Origin: Fibrobacter sp. UWB5
GTDB taxonomy: Bacteria; Fibrobacterota; Fibrobacteria; Fibrobacterales; Fibrobacteraceae
Assembly (NCBI RefSeq): GCF_002210295.1
Contig: NZ_MWQH01000007.1
Location: forward strand, 100,390 to 164,389
Length of the DNA stretch: 64,000 nucleotides
Direction of reading: 5' to 3'
Under the pieces are notes generated by a model, which made no database searches, was not told the DNA's origin, and was given only the letters and a program-made list of their open reading frames with translations. This document shows positions 42,506-50,499 of this stretch, piece by piece (the first letter of the stretch is position 1; each line of letters starts with the position of its first letter). The translations under genes were made by a program, and so were the position numbers.

Positions 42506-44179
42506 ATGGACCTTAAAAAAGTCTCTGAATTTTTAACCCCGGCCCTGTGGCTTGTTGGCGGGCTCATGATGCTTGCGTCGCTTGCCAATGCGGCGCCGAA
42601 CCCCAATTTCCATATTTATATCGCTTACGGCCAGTCGAACATGGCGGGTAACGGCGAAATCGTGCCTTCCGTGGACCAGGCCACGAATCCCAAGAATTTC
42701 CTTATGCTCGCTTCGCACAACGCCAACGCAAGCCAGCGTAGCGGCAAGACGACTCAGTCGATCAAGACGGGCGAATGGTACCCCGCAATCCCGCCGATGT
42801 TCCACCCCTTTGAAAACCTTTCTCCGGCAGACTACTTCGGCCGCGCCATGGTCGATTCCCTGCCGGGCGTTACCGTGGGTATTATCCCGGTGGCTATCGG
42901 TGCGGTGAGCATCAAGGCTTTCGACAAGGACCAGTACAAGGCTTATTTCAGTTCTGCGGCAAGTTATATCCAGAACTGGGCGAAAGACTACGATTCCAAC
43001 CCTTACCAGAGAATTGTGGACCTGGGCAAGAAGGCTAAGGAAGTGGGCGTCATCAAGGGCTTTATTTTCCACCAGGGCGAAACCGATGGATCTGGCACCG
43101 AATGGCAGAACAATGTATACAAGACCTACAAGGACATTATCAACGCCCTCGACTTGGACGAAAACGAAGTCCCGTTTGTTGCCGGCGAAATGATGAACGA
43201 CCCCACGGGTAACTCCGGCCAGGGCAGCTGCTGCAGCTCCAAGAACGGCGGTATTGCGCAGCTGAAGAGCAAGTTCAAGAAGTTCGGTCTGGCATCTTCC
43301 CAGGGGCTGAAGGGTAACGGCAAGGACCCCTACCACTTTGGCCGTGAAGGCGTGATTGAACTCGGCAAACGTTACTGTTCCGAAATGCTCAAGTTGATCG
43401 ACAAGACGATTGACCCGGATGCTCCGGCAGTGAACCTGGTTGACCCGAGTCAGTCAACCGTTCCGGACGAACCGCCTGAGGAATATGGTCCGTATGGCGA
43501 AGCACCGGCAAAGATTCCGGGTACCATTGAAGTCGAAGAATACAACAAGGGTGGTGCCGACAAGGGCTACTACGATTTGAGCAAGGGCAACGAAGGCGGC
43601 AAGTTCCGCAAGAACGATGTGGACATTTACCAGCCGAACATGGGCCTGGTCGTTGGCCACTGCCAGACGGGTGAATGGCTCAAGTACACCGTGAAGGTGG
43701 AAGCCGATGGCGAATACGAAATTTCTGCGCTTGTGGCTAGCGACAATACGACGGGCGGCTTCGAGCTGTATATGGACGATACCCGCATCGGAGAAAAGAT
43801 CGTGAGCGAAGGCAAGGGCTTTACCAGCTTTACGACGGTGAGCGGCGGCAAGGCTAGCCTGAAGGCGGGCGAGCACGAGCTGAAACTCGAAATCGTAGGC
43901 GACTGGATCGATATCGACAATATTGAATTCAAGGCTGTCAAGAGTGATGATCCTCCGAGCAAGATCAATACAATTCGCCTGAGCATGACCGAAGCCGAAA
44001 GCAGCTTCAACCTGTTCGACATGCAGGGCAAGCATGTGGCAAGCTTCAAGGCCTCTGGCATGGATGCTGCAGTCCGCATGATCAAGGAAGGTGTCAAGGG
44101 TATCCGTCAGGGAGTGTATTTGGTTCGCTCTGCCGGCAAGATGGGCATTAAGCAAAAGGTGGTGACCTATGAAAAGTAA
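42506..44179 (+). CDS. Secreted CE6 acetyl-xylan esterase with CBM6-like module, paralogue
   Basis: A 557-residue exported esterase and paralogue of the preceding gene: nearly the same signal peptide, nucleophile in IAYGQSNMAGN, FHQGETDG, and the His region DPYHFGREG. The CBM6-like module from about 331 is more diverged (PGTIEVEEYNKGGADKG), and the tail is FNLFDMQGKHVASFKA...KMGIKQKVVTYEK. An insertion at about 60-80 (SHNANASQRSGK) and a Cys-rich GQGSCCSSKNGG loop differ from the first copy, so acceptor specificity may differ. Its last codons overlap a small ORF in another frame. Confidence 0.9.
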   Translation: MDLKKVSEFLTPALWLVGGLMMLASLANAAPNPNFHIYIAYGQSNMAGNGEIVPSVDQATNPKNFLMLASHNANASQRSGKTTQSIKTGEWYPAIPPMFHPFENLSPADYFGRAMVDSLPGVTVGIIPVAIGAVSIKAFDKDQYKAYFSSAASYIQNWAKDYDSNPYQRIVDLGKKAKEVGVIKGFIFHQGETDGSGTEWQNNVYKTYKDIINALDLDENEVPFVAGEMMNDPTGNSGQGSCCSSKNGGIAQLKSKFKKFGLASSQGLKGNGKDPYHFGREGVIELGKRYCSEMLKLIDKTIDPDAPAVNLVDPSQSTVPDEPPEEYGPYGEAPAKIPGTIEVEEYNKGGADKGYYDLSKGNEGGKFRKNDVDIYQPNMGLVVGHCQTGEWLKYTVKVEADGEYEISALVASDNTTGGFELYMDDTRIGEKIVSEGKGFTSFTTVSGGKASLKAGEHELKLEIVGDWIDIDNIEFKAVKSDDPPSKINTIRLSMTEAESSFNLFDMQGKHVASFKASGMDAAVRMIKEGVKGIRQGVYLVRSAGKMGIKQKVVTYEK

Positions 44180-44252
44180 TGAAATCACAATTGTCAAGCA
44201 GATTGCGTTCTTCTCGGTAGTCGCGGTCGTGCTCGGATTCCTTTACGGTTAG
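44169..44252 (+). CDS. Candidate 27-residue membrane peptide overlapping the CE6 end
   Basis: ATG at 44169 begins a 27-codon frame with SD AAAGGTGG just upstream, inside the end of the CE6 gene; the two overlap by 11 nt. The peptide has a short polar N-terminus (MKSNEITIVKQ) and one hydrophobic helix (IAFFSVVAVVLGFLYG), and stops at TAG 44252 before a terminator. This arrangement suggests translational coupling and a small membrane protein. No homologue is known to me. Confidence 0.5.
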   Translation: MKSNEITIVKQIAFFSVVAVVLGFLYG

Positions 44253-44280
44253 GACTTAAACTCTCTCTCTTTTGAATTCA

Positions 44281-44308
44281 CCCCTGATTGCAAAATCAGG
44301 GGTTTTTG
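44281..44308 (+). terminator. Terminator after the second CE6 gene and small ORF
   Basis: CCCCTGATT/AATCAGGGG stem followed by TTTTTG. Confidence 0.85.
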
Positions 44309-44335
44309 TTTTGGAGCCTATTTTGACGCCTATCT

Positions 44336-44350
44336 TTGACAATTTGTCAA
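44336..44350 (+). promoter_or_regulatory. Hemicellulase palindrome, third GH43 promoter
   Basis: TTGAC-AATTT-GTCAA, extended to CTTTGAC/GTCAAAG. 44 nt before TAATTT at 44394. Confidence 0.75.
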
Positions 44351-44367
44351 AGGATTATGTGGGAAAA

Positions 44368-44389
44368 GGGGGTATTTTCCCCCGTTTTT
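44368..44389 (+). terminator. Hairpin inside the third GH43 promoter module
   Basis: GGGGG-TATTTT-CCCCC followed by GTTTTT. A full terminator already exists at 44281, so this second hairpin may be part of the promoter module. Confidence 0.6.
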
Positions 44390-44403
44390 AGGGTAATTTT
44401 ACT

Positions 44404-44451
44404 ATGAAGAAATTTGCATGGGCGGTGGTGCGCCCACAAAAGGAGTACTAA
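44404..44451 (+). CDS. Candidate 15-codon leader ORF
   Basis: ATG 44404 to TAA 44451, encoding MKKFAWAVVRPQKEY. It ends one base before the GH43 start and contains that gene's SD. A GGGCG/CGCCC hairpin lies within it. It may be a leader peptide or a relic of an older signal-peptide start. Weak evidence. Confidence 0.25.
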   Translation: MKKFAWAVVRPQKEY

Positions 44452-44452
44452 C

Positions 44453-46774
44453 ATGGGATGGTTTAAAAGTTTGGGCATTGCCCTTTTCAGTTCTTGTGCA
44501 GTTTACGCTGTAACAGTCAACAATCCGATTATGTATGTCGACAGCCCGGACCCCTCGATTGTCCGCGTTGACGACGCCTATTACATGGTCACGACGACCA
44601 TGCATTTTGCCCCGGGCGTGCCTGTTTTTAAGAGCACGGATTTGGCCCAGTGGCGCACGGTGGGGTATGCCTACCAGACTCTCACCAATAACAACAAGAT
44701 GAACTTGAATGGCGATGATGCCTACGGTAAGGGCTCCTGGGCATCGAGCATCCGTTACCACAAGGGATTTTTCTACGTGCTGACCCCGTCTTACACGACG
44801 GGCAAGACGCACCTTTACAAAACCGCCGACGTGGAAAGTGGCCAGTGGTCCGAAGTGCAGCTCCCGTTCTACCACGATCCTTCTCTGTTCTTCGATGACG
44901 ACGGCACCGTGTGGGTGTTTTACGGCAGCGGCGACCAGATCAGCTATGTGCAGTTGAATGACGATGCGAGCGGCGTCAAGCAGGGCGGCAAGAGCGGCAA
45001 GCTTGGCGGTGTGAGCGTGAACCAGGCAACCGGTAAGAGCGGCTATATTGTGCAGCAGGAAGGCTCGCACATGGAAAAGGTGAACGGCGAATACTACCTG
45101 TTCACGATTTCCTGGCCGAATGGCTCCTGCCGTACCGAAGTGGTTTACCGTTCCAAGAGCCTGCTTTCGGGCTATACCGGTAGGGTGTTCTTGGCCGATA
45201 ACGGCGTTGCGCAGGGTGGCATTTTCGATACTCCCGAGGGCAAGTGGTATGCACTTTTGTTCCGCGATTCCGGCCCGGTTGGCCGTATGTCGCACCTGGT
45301 CCCGATGGAATGGAAGGACGGCTGGCCGGTCCCGACTAGCGGCTCCAAGGCTCCCTCCACAATTGACTTGCCCGAAACTCCGCTCCCGGGCTACGGCATG
45401 GTGACTTCTGATGACTTTGAATCTAGTGAACTTGCTCTCGAATGGCAGTTCAACCATAACCCCGATAACAAGAACTGGAGCTTGTCTGCAAATCCGGGCT
45501 TCTACCGCATTACTACGAGTCGCACCGATAGCCGCGTGGTGACTGCGAAGAACACCTTGACACAGCGTTCCTTTGGCCCCAAGAGTTCTGGCCGTACGCT
45601 TGTTGATGGCACCGGCATGAAGGATGGCGATATGGCTGGCCTCGTTGCCCTGCAGGACGACAAGGGCTTTGTGGCGCTCGCTAAAGATGGCGGTAGCTAC
45701 AAGGTGGTGATGTACACCGGAAACAAGAATGGTGAAAGCCTGAAGGATAGCAAGGCGATTTCTGGTTCCAAGGTTTACCTGCGAATTGATTTTGACTTGC
45801 CGATTGACCGCGGCACCGCCTACTTCTACTACAGTACCGATGGCAATACTTGGTCAAAAATCGGTAGCGACGTGAAGCTCAATTACGACCTCCACATGTT
45901 CGTGGGCGTCCGTTGGGGCCTCTTCAACTTTGCGACCAAGCAGGCCGGTGGTTACGCAGACTTTGATTGGTTCAAGGTCGGTACCGACGTGAACGATGAA
46001 ATTTATCTCGATGGCGCTGGCTCTGAACCTGTTCCGCAGACTCCGTTCTGCGCTGCTGGTGAAAATTGCCCTGCCGTTGCGCTCCCGGGCAAGATCGAAG
46101 CAGAAAACTTCGACGTTCCGGGCAAGGGTAAAGATGGCACCTCTTACTATGACGCCGATTCCGAAAACCACGGCGATAGCGATTACCGCAAGGGCACGGG
46201 CGTTGACCTTTACAAGAAGGCGACCGGCGTCATTGTGGGCTACAACAGCGAAGGCGACTGGCTCGAATACACCGTGAACGTAAAGGATGCAGGTGATTAC
46301 ACCATGTTCGCGGCTGTTGCTGCGGCTGGCTCTACCTCGAGCTTCAAGCTCTCCTTGGATGGCAAGGACATTACCGAAGAAATCGCGGTGCCGGCAGCAA
46401 GCTCCGGCGAAGAGAATTACGACGATTACAACAAGGTGAAGGCCAATGTAACGCTCCCTGCGGGCGAACATGTGCTCCGCTTTACGGTTACTGGCGCCTG
46501 GCTCGATATTGACTACTTCACATTCGTGAAGGGCGCAAACGCTACGGACCCGGAACCGATTGATCCGACGGGTATCGCAAATGCAGTGCGCTACGATGTG
46601 CAGGCCGAACAGGTTTACCGCGTGTATGGCCTGAACGGAAACTTTGTGGGCTCCGTGTTTGCGACAAGTGCAAGCGAGGCTCAGTCTAAGGTGCGCGCCA
46701 TGGTTTCGGAAAAGGGCGTGTACCTGATTAGAGCGAAGAATGGGATGGTTCATCGCTTTACGGTAACGAAGTAA
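44453..46774 (+). CDS. Secreted GH43 beta-xylosidase/arabinofuranosidase-type with CBM6
   Basis: A 773-residue exported enzyme of a different GH43 subfamily from the first two (GH43_12-like). Signal peptide ends near AVYAV. Catalytic residues are visible: base Asp in VDSPDPSIVRVDD, Asp in YHDPSLFFDDDG and Glu in QEGSHMEKVNGEYY. A C-terminal concanavalin-like domain covers about 320-530 (TSDDFESSELALEWQF), then CBM6 from about 542 (PGKIEAENFDVPGKG) and a tail YRVYGLNGNFVGSV...KNGMVHRFTVTK. Start ATG 44453 has SD AAAAGGAG. The CE1 gene follows 24 bp later. Confidence 0.9.
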   Translation: MGWFKSLGIALFSSCAVYAVTVNNPIMYVDSPDPSIVRVDDAYYMVTTTMHFAPGVPVFKSTDLAQWRTVGYAYQTLTNNNKMNLNGDDAYGKGSWASSIRYHKGFFYVLTPSYTTGKTHLYKTADVESGQWSEVQLPFYHDPSLFFDDDGTVWVFYGSGDQISYVQLNDDASGVKQGGKSGKLGGVSVNQATGKSGYIVQQEGSHMEKVNGEYYLFTISWPNGSCRTEVVYRSKSLLSGYTGRVFLADNGVAQGGIFDTPEGKWYALLFRDSGPVGRMSHLVPMEWKDGWPVPTSGSKAPSTIDLPETPLPGYGMVTSDDFESSELALEWQFNHNPDNKNWSLSANPGFYRITTSRTDSRVVTAKNTLTQRSFGPKSSGRTLVDGTGMKDGDMAGLVALQDDKGFVALAKDGGSYKVVMYTGNKNGESLKDSKAISGSKVYLRIDFDLPIDRGTAYFYYSTDGNTWSKIGSDVKLNYDLHMFVGVRWGLFNFATKQAGGYADFDWFKVGTDVNDEIYLDGAGSEPVPQTPFCAAGENCPAVALPGKIEAENFDVPGKGKDGTSYYDADSENHGDSDYRKGTGVDLYKKATGVIVGYNSEGDWLEYTVNVKDAGDYTMFAAVAAAGSTSSFKLSLDGKDITEEIAVPAASSGEENYDDYNKVKANVTLPAGEHVLRFTVTGAWLDIDYFTFVKGANATDPEPIDPTGIANAVRYDVQAEQVYRVYGLNGNFVGSVFATSASEAQSKVRAMVSEKGVYLIRAKNGMVHRFTVTK

Positions 46775-46798
46775 GGACCCATAAAAAAGGAGCGAAGG

Positions 46799-48298
46799 AT
46801 GTTTGGTATGAAAAATTTGGGCAAGGTGGTGCTTGCCTTTGCAAGTGTTGCGCTGCTTACGGGTCATGCTGTTGCTGACAACATCACAGTTGACGGAAAA
46901 TCCCGCAGCATGCTCGTGTATGCTCCGTCGGGAATCGAAAAGAATCGCCCGCTCATCATTCAGATGCACGGCATGAACCAAGATGCCCCCTACCAGAAGA
47001 ATGCGGCGAAGTGGGAATCCATTGCCGATACCGCGCGCTTTGTGGTGGTGTTCCCCAACGGCGAAAATAAGGCCTGGGACATCGGTGGCAATAAAGACAT
47101 CAATTTTATCAAGGCCATCATCAACGAGATGTACAACAAGTACGGCATTGATAAAAACCGTGTGTACGTTTCGGGATTTTCGATGGGTGGCATGATGAGT
47201 TACCATGTGGCAAACAAGATGGGCGACCAGATTGCGGCTATTGCGCCTGTTTCGGGTGGCGGTGGCGTGAATTCGCCCAAGCGCGCCATGCCGATTATGC
47301 ATACGCACGGTACCACCGACGACGTGGTGAATTATAACAGCACCGTGAATACCCTGAAGGGCTGGGTCAATGCGCAAAAATGCTCCAGCAATTCGCAGAA
47401 GATCAAGCCGTATCCGTCGACCAAGCCGGGCTCTGCCGCATCGCTTGAAATCTGGAGCGGCTGCACCGATGGTGTCGAAGTGCGCTTGCTGACTATTGAT
47501 GGCAAGGGCCACTGGTATTCCATGGACGAAGCCGTGAGCGTGAACACGAGCGTGGAAATCTGGAATTTTGTGAAGAACTACTCGCTGGACGGTTCCAGCA
47601 TTACTCCGCCGACCCCTGCGATTGTCGTTCCCACGAACCGCGAAGAAGTCTTTAACGGAGGCTTTGATTCGAGCGCCGTGGCTTGGGACTTGCAGACGCA
47701 TGGTGACGCTCAGGCCACCGGCGATGCGAAAGACGGCAAGTACAAGCTCGATATTTCGGCAATCGGCACACAGAATTACCAGGTGCAGCTGATCCAGCAC
47801 GACTTGCGCCTTGTAAAGGACCAGTGGTACGAAATCAGTTTTGATGCCAGTGCAAGTGCAGCCCGCACGCTCGAAGTGAACGTAGAACAGCATACCGATC
47901 CGTGGGCTAGCTACCTCAAGGAAAAGCAGAACTTCGAAATCGGTACAGATGTAAAGAACTTCAAGTTCAATTTCCAGATGACTGCCGCTACCGATACCAA
48001 CAGCCGCTTGAGCTTTAATGCGGGCGCTGCGACGGGCTCGCTCACCTTGGATAATGTGGTGCTTAAAAAGATCGATGCCCCGACGGATCCGGAATTGACT
48101 GGCATTGCACCGAAAATGGGCTCGGTTGTCGCTGCTACCGCCGAATATGCGGTATATAGCCTCTCCGGCAAACGCCTCGGAACGGTAAAAATTCGCCATG
48201 CGACGGAAACGGAGACTTTGTTGAAGGCCAAATTCGGGAAGGGCGTCTACATGCTCCGTAGCGAGAACGGCAAAAAGACCTTGTTCCATGTTAAATAA
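46799..48298 (+). CDS. Secreted CE1 feruloyl-esterase-type enzyme with CBM4/9-like module
   Basis: A 499-residue exported esterase. Signal peptide ends near HAVAD. The alpha/beta-hydrolase (about 28-265) has GFSMGGM (Ser), HGTTDDVV (Asp) and GKGHWYS (His), with an oxyanion HGMNQ. A CBM4/9-like jelly roll spans about 280-425 (EEVFNGGFDSSAVAWDLQTHG), then a tail VYSLSGKRLGTVKI...KKTLFHVK. SD AAAAAAGGAG. It lies 24 bp after the GH43 gene, so the two are likely co-transcribed to remove arabinose-linked ferulate. It differs in module type from the tandem esterases at 3.4-6.6 kb. Confidence 0.88.
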   Translation: MFGMKNLGKVVLAFASVALLTGHAVADNITVDGKSRSMLVYAPSGIEKNRPLIIQMHGMNQDAPYQKNAAKWESIADTARFVVVFPNGENKAWDIGGNKDINFIKAIINEMYNKYGIDKNRVYVSGFSMGGMMSYHVANKMGDQIAAIAPVSGGGGVNSPKRAMPIMHTHGTTDDVVNYNSTVNTLKGWVNAQKCSSNSQKIKPYPSTKPGSAASLEIWSGCTDGVEVRLLTIDGKGHWYSMDEAVSVNTSVEIWNFVKNYSLDGSSITPPTPAIVVPTNREEVFNGGFDSSAVAWDLQTHGDAQATGDAKDGKYKLDISAIGTQNYQVQLIQHDLRLVKDQWYEISFDASASAARTLEVNVEQHTDPWASYLKEKQNFEIGTDVKNFKFNFQMTAATDTNSRLSFNAGAATGSLTLDNVVLKKIDAPTDPELTGIAPKMGSVVAATAEYAVYSLSGKRLGTVKIRHATETETLLKAKFGKGVYMLRSENGKKTLFHVK

Positions 48299-48367
48299 AA
48301 ACGGTCGCTTTTATCGGTAAAAATTGCTGAAATTCGCTTAAATTCGCAAATAATATGACAAACGGCA

Positions 48368-48382
48368 TTGACAAATAGTCAA
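48368..48382 (+). promoter_or_regulatory. Hemicellulase palindrome inside a longer dyad, GH27 promoter
   Basis: TTGAC-AAATA-GTCAA; 44 nt before TATTTT at 48426. The flanks AACGGC/GCCGTT extend it into a hairpin (about 48361-48389) that could also end the CE1 transcript. Confidence 0.75.
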
Positions 48383-48464
48383 CGCCGTTTTGCTTTTCTG
48401 GGTGAGTTTTCCCTTTTTTTAAGAATATTTTTTTAGGTGTAAATATCATCATGGAGTGATGAAG

Positions 48465-50288
48465 ATGTTTGGCTTAAAAAAATACTCGTTCGGCGGGGCT
48501 ATCGCCCTTGCTTTTTGTGGTTTGGCCTCTCAGGCTTTTGCGCATCCTGACAGCTTGGTGCTTACGCCCCCGCTGGGGTGGAACAGCTGGAACGTGTTCC
48601 ACGAAAACATCAACGAAAAGCAGATTCAGGAAATCGCCGATGCCATGGTGTCTTCTGGCTTGAAGGACGCGGGCTATATTTACCTGAACCTCGACGACAA
48701 CTGGATGGATACCAAGCGCGATGCGCAAGGCAACCTCCAGAATAATCCGAAAACCTTCCCGAGCGGCATGAAGGCCATTGCCGATTACGTGCATGCGAAG
48801 GGCCTTAAGTTCGGCCTTTACGGCGACCGCGGCAAACGTACTTGCCACCATTACAACAGCAAATGGGATAGCCAGAGCGGTTCCAACGGTCACGAAGAAC
48901 AGGATGCCAAGAAACTCGCCGAATGGGGTGTTGACTACTGGAAGTACGACAACTGCGATTCTGACCCGAATACCCAGGAAAAAGATTACACCGCTATGTC
49001 TAAGGCTCTCCGCAATTCCGGACGCGACATCGTGTTCAGCATTTGCATGTGGGAATACAAGGACTGGATGCCGAAAATCGCCAACCTCTGGCGTACCACT
49101 TTCGACATTGGCCCCGAATGGATTTCTACCTCCTGGTACCGTGGCGTCTACGAAATTATCGATGCCAACAACAAGTACTGGCAAATTGCAAAACCCGGCC
49201 ACTGGAATGACCCGGACATGCTCGAAGTGGGCAACAGGGGCCTCTCTTACGAAGAACAACGCTCCCAGATGACGATGTGGTCCATTATGGCCGCTCCCAT
49301 CATGATCAGTTCTGACGTGCGCAGCATGAGTAACGAGACTAAGGAACTCTACCTGAACAAGGACATGATTGCCATCAACCAGGATTCCCTGGGCGTTCAG
49401 GGCCACCGCATCTCTGACAAGCAGGGTAAGCAGGTTTGGACCAAGCCCTTGAAGAATGGCGACCTTGCCGTGGCACTCCTCAATAACAACAACTCTACTC
49501 AGACTGTGGAATGCAACTTTGCAGACATTGGCGTAGAAGGCGAAGTGGAAGTTCGCGATGCCTGGAAAAAGAAGGATCTGGGCCCGCTTTCGCACGTTTC
49601 TATCGAACTGCCTGCTCACGGCTCGGCACTCCTCCGCTTGGTTTTAAAGCCGGTTCCGCGCGCTCCGTTCAAGGGCGAAGCTCTCGCTATTCCGGGCAAG
49701 ATCGAAGTGGAAGACTTTGACATTAACGGCGTAGGCCAGGGCAACACCACCTACAACGAAAGTGATACCGAAAACCATGGCGATTCTGACTACCGCCCGG
49801 GTACCGGTGTAGACCTTTACAAGAAGGCGTCTGGCATCATCGTCGGCTACAACCAGGCTGGCGAATGGCTCGAATACACCGTGAAGGTGGCAAAGACCGG
49901 AACTTACGCCATGAACGCCTCCGTAGCCTCTGCCAACAGCACATCAAGCTTTAAGCTTTCGATGGACGGCAAGGACATTACCGAAGAAATTGCCGTGCCT
50001 GCAGCCACTGCCGGCGAAGACAACTACGACGAATACAATACGGTCGAAGCCAAGGTGAGCCTGACCGAAGGCGAACATGTTCTCCGCTTTACGGTTACCG
50101 GCGACTGGATGGACATTGACTATATCGAGTTCTGCGAGGGCGAAACCTGCAATACCACGGGCCTGCACAAGGCAATCCCCGCGGCAGTGCGCAACACCAA
50201 TTCTCCGCGACTCCTCAAGAAGGGCAATGTGATGTTCATCGAAAAGAACGGCAAGCGCTTTGACTTGACGGGACACCGCATCAAGTAA
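48465..50288 (+). CDS. Secreted GH27 alpha-galactosidase with CBM6
   Basis: A 607-residue exported enzyme. Signal peptide ends near AFAHP. The GH27 barrel has the opening TPPLGWNSWN, nucleophile Asp in YWKYDNCDSD and acid/base Asp in GHWNDPDML. A C-terminal beta domain precedes CBM6 from about 401 (PGKIEVEDFDINGVG), and the end is a short tail LLKKGNVMFIEKNGKRFDL then TGHRIK, the same type as in the GH5 gene. Start ATG 48465 fits SD GGAG and the MFG- start seen in neighbours; GTG 48456 and ATG 48459 are alternatives. Confidence 0.92.
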   Translation: MFGLKKYSFGGAIALAFCGLASQAFAHPDSLVLTPPLGWNSWNVFHENINEKQIQEIADAMVSSGLKDAGYIYLNLDDNWMDTKRDAQGNLQNNPKTFPSGMKAIADYVHAKGLKFGLYGDRGKRTCHHYNSKWDSQSGSNGHEEQDAKKLAEWGVDYWKYDNCDSDPNTQEKDYTAMSKALRNSGRDIVFSICMWEYKDWMPKIANLWRTTFDIGPEWISTSWYRGVYEIIDANNKYWQIAKPGHWNDPDMLEVGNRGLSYEEQRSQMTMWSIMAAPIMISSDVRSMSNETKELYLNKDMIAINQDSLGVQGHRISDKQGKQVWTKPLKNGDLAVALLNNNNSTQTVECNFADIGVEGEVEVRDAWKKKDLGPLSHVSIELPAHGSALLRLVLKPVPRAPFKGEALAIPGKIEVEDFDINGVGQGNTTYNESDTENHGDSDYRPGTGVDLYKKASGIIVGYNQAGEWLEYTVKVAKTGTYAMNASVASANSTSSFKLSMDGKDITEEIAVPAATAGEDNYDEYNTVEAKVSLTEGEHVLRFTVTGDWMDIDYIEFCEGETCNTTGLHKAIPAAVRNTNSPRLLKKGNVMFIEKNGKRFDLTGHRIK

Positions 50289-50322
50289 TTTGCTACTCCA
50301 AAATCACTCCTAAGAAAGAGAG

Positions 50323-50349
50323 GCTCCGCTAGCGATAGCGGGGCTTTTT
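50323..50349 (+). terminator. Terminator of the GH27 gene
   Basis: GCTCCGCTA/TAGCGGGGC stem with GCGA loop followed by TTTTTG. Confidence 0.85.
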
Positions 50350-50390
50350 GCATGCGTCTCACTCGCATTGTTGTCGCGTTTGCGAACGCC

Positions 50391-50430
50391 TTTGGCTATT
50401 GAAATTTCTGCAAAGGTATTTGGCTTTGAA
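50391..50430 (+). promoter_or_regulatory. Direct repeat upstream of GH127
   Basis: TTTGGCTATTGAA (50391) and TTTGGCTTTGAA (50419) are spaced 28 nt apart. Between them TTGAA-ATTTC-TGCAA (50399-50413) sits exactly 44 nt before TAATTT (50457), a possible degenerate form of the shared palindrome. Confidence 0.4.
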
Positions 50431-50499
50431 GGGGTGAAAATTGCTGGTGCAAGATATAATTTTATAAAGGATAAATTGGTTTAAAAAGGATGGTATAAG

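Noticed and set aside
44420..44435. GGGCG/CGCCC hairpin before the third GH43 as a riboswitch
   Set aside because: Too small, with no conserved aptamer features.
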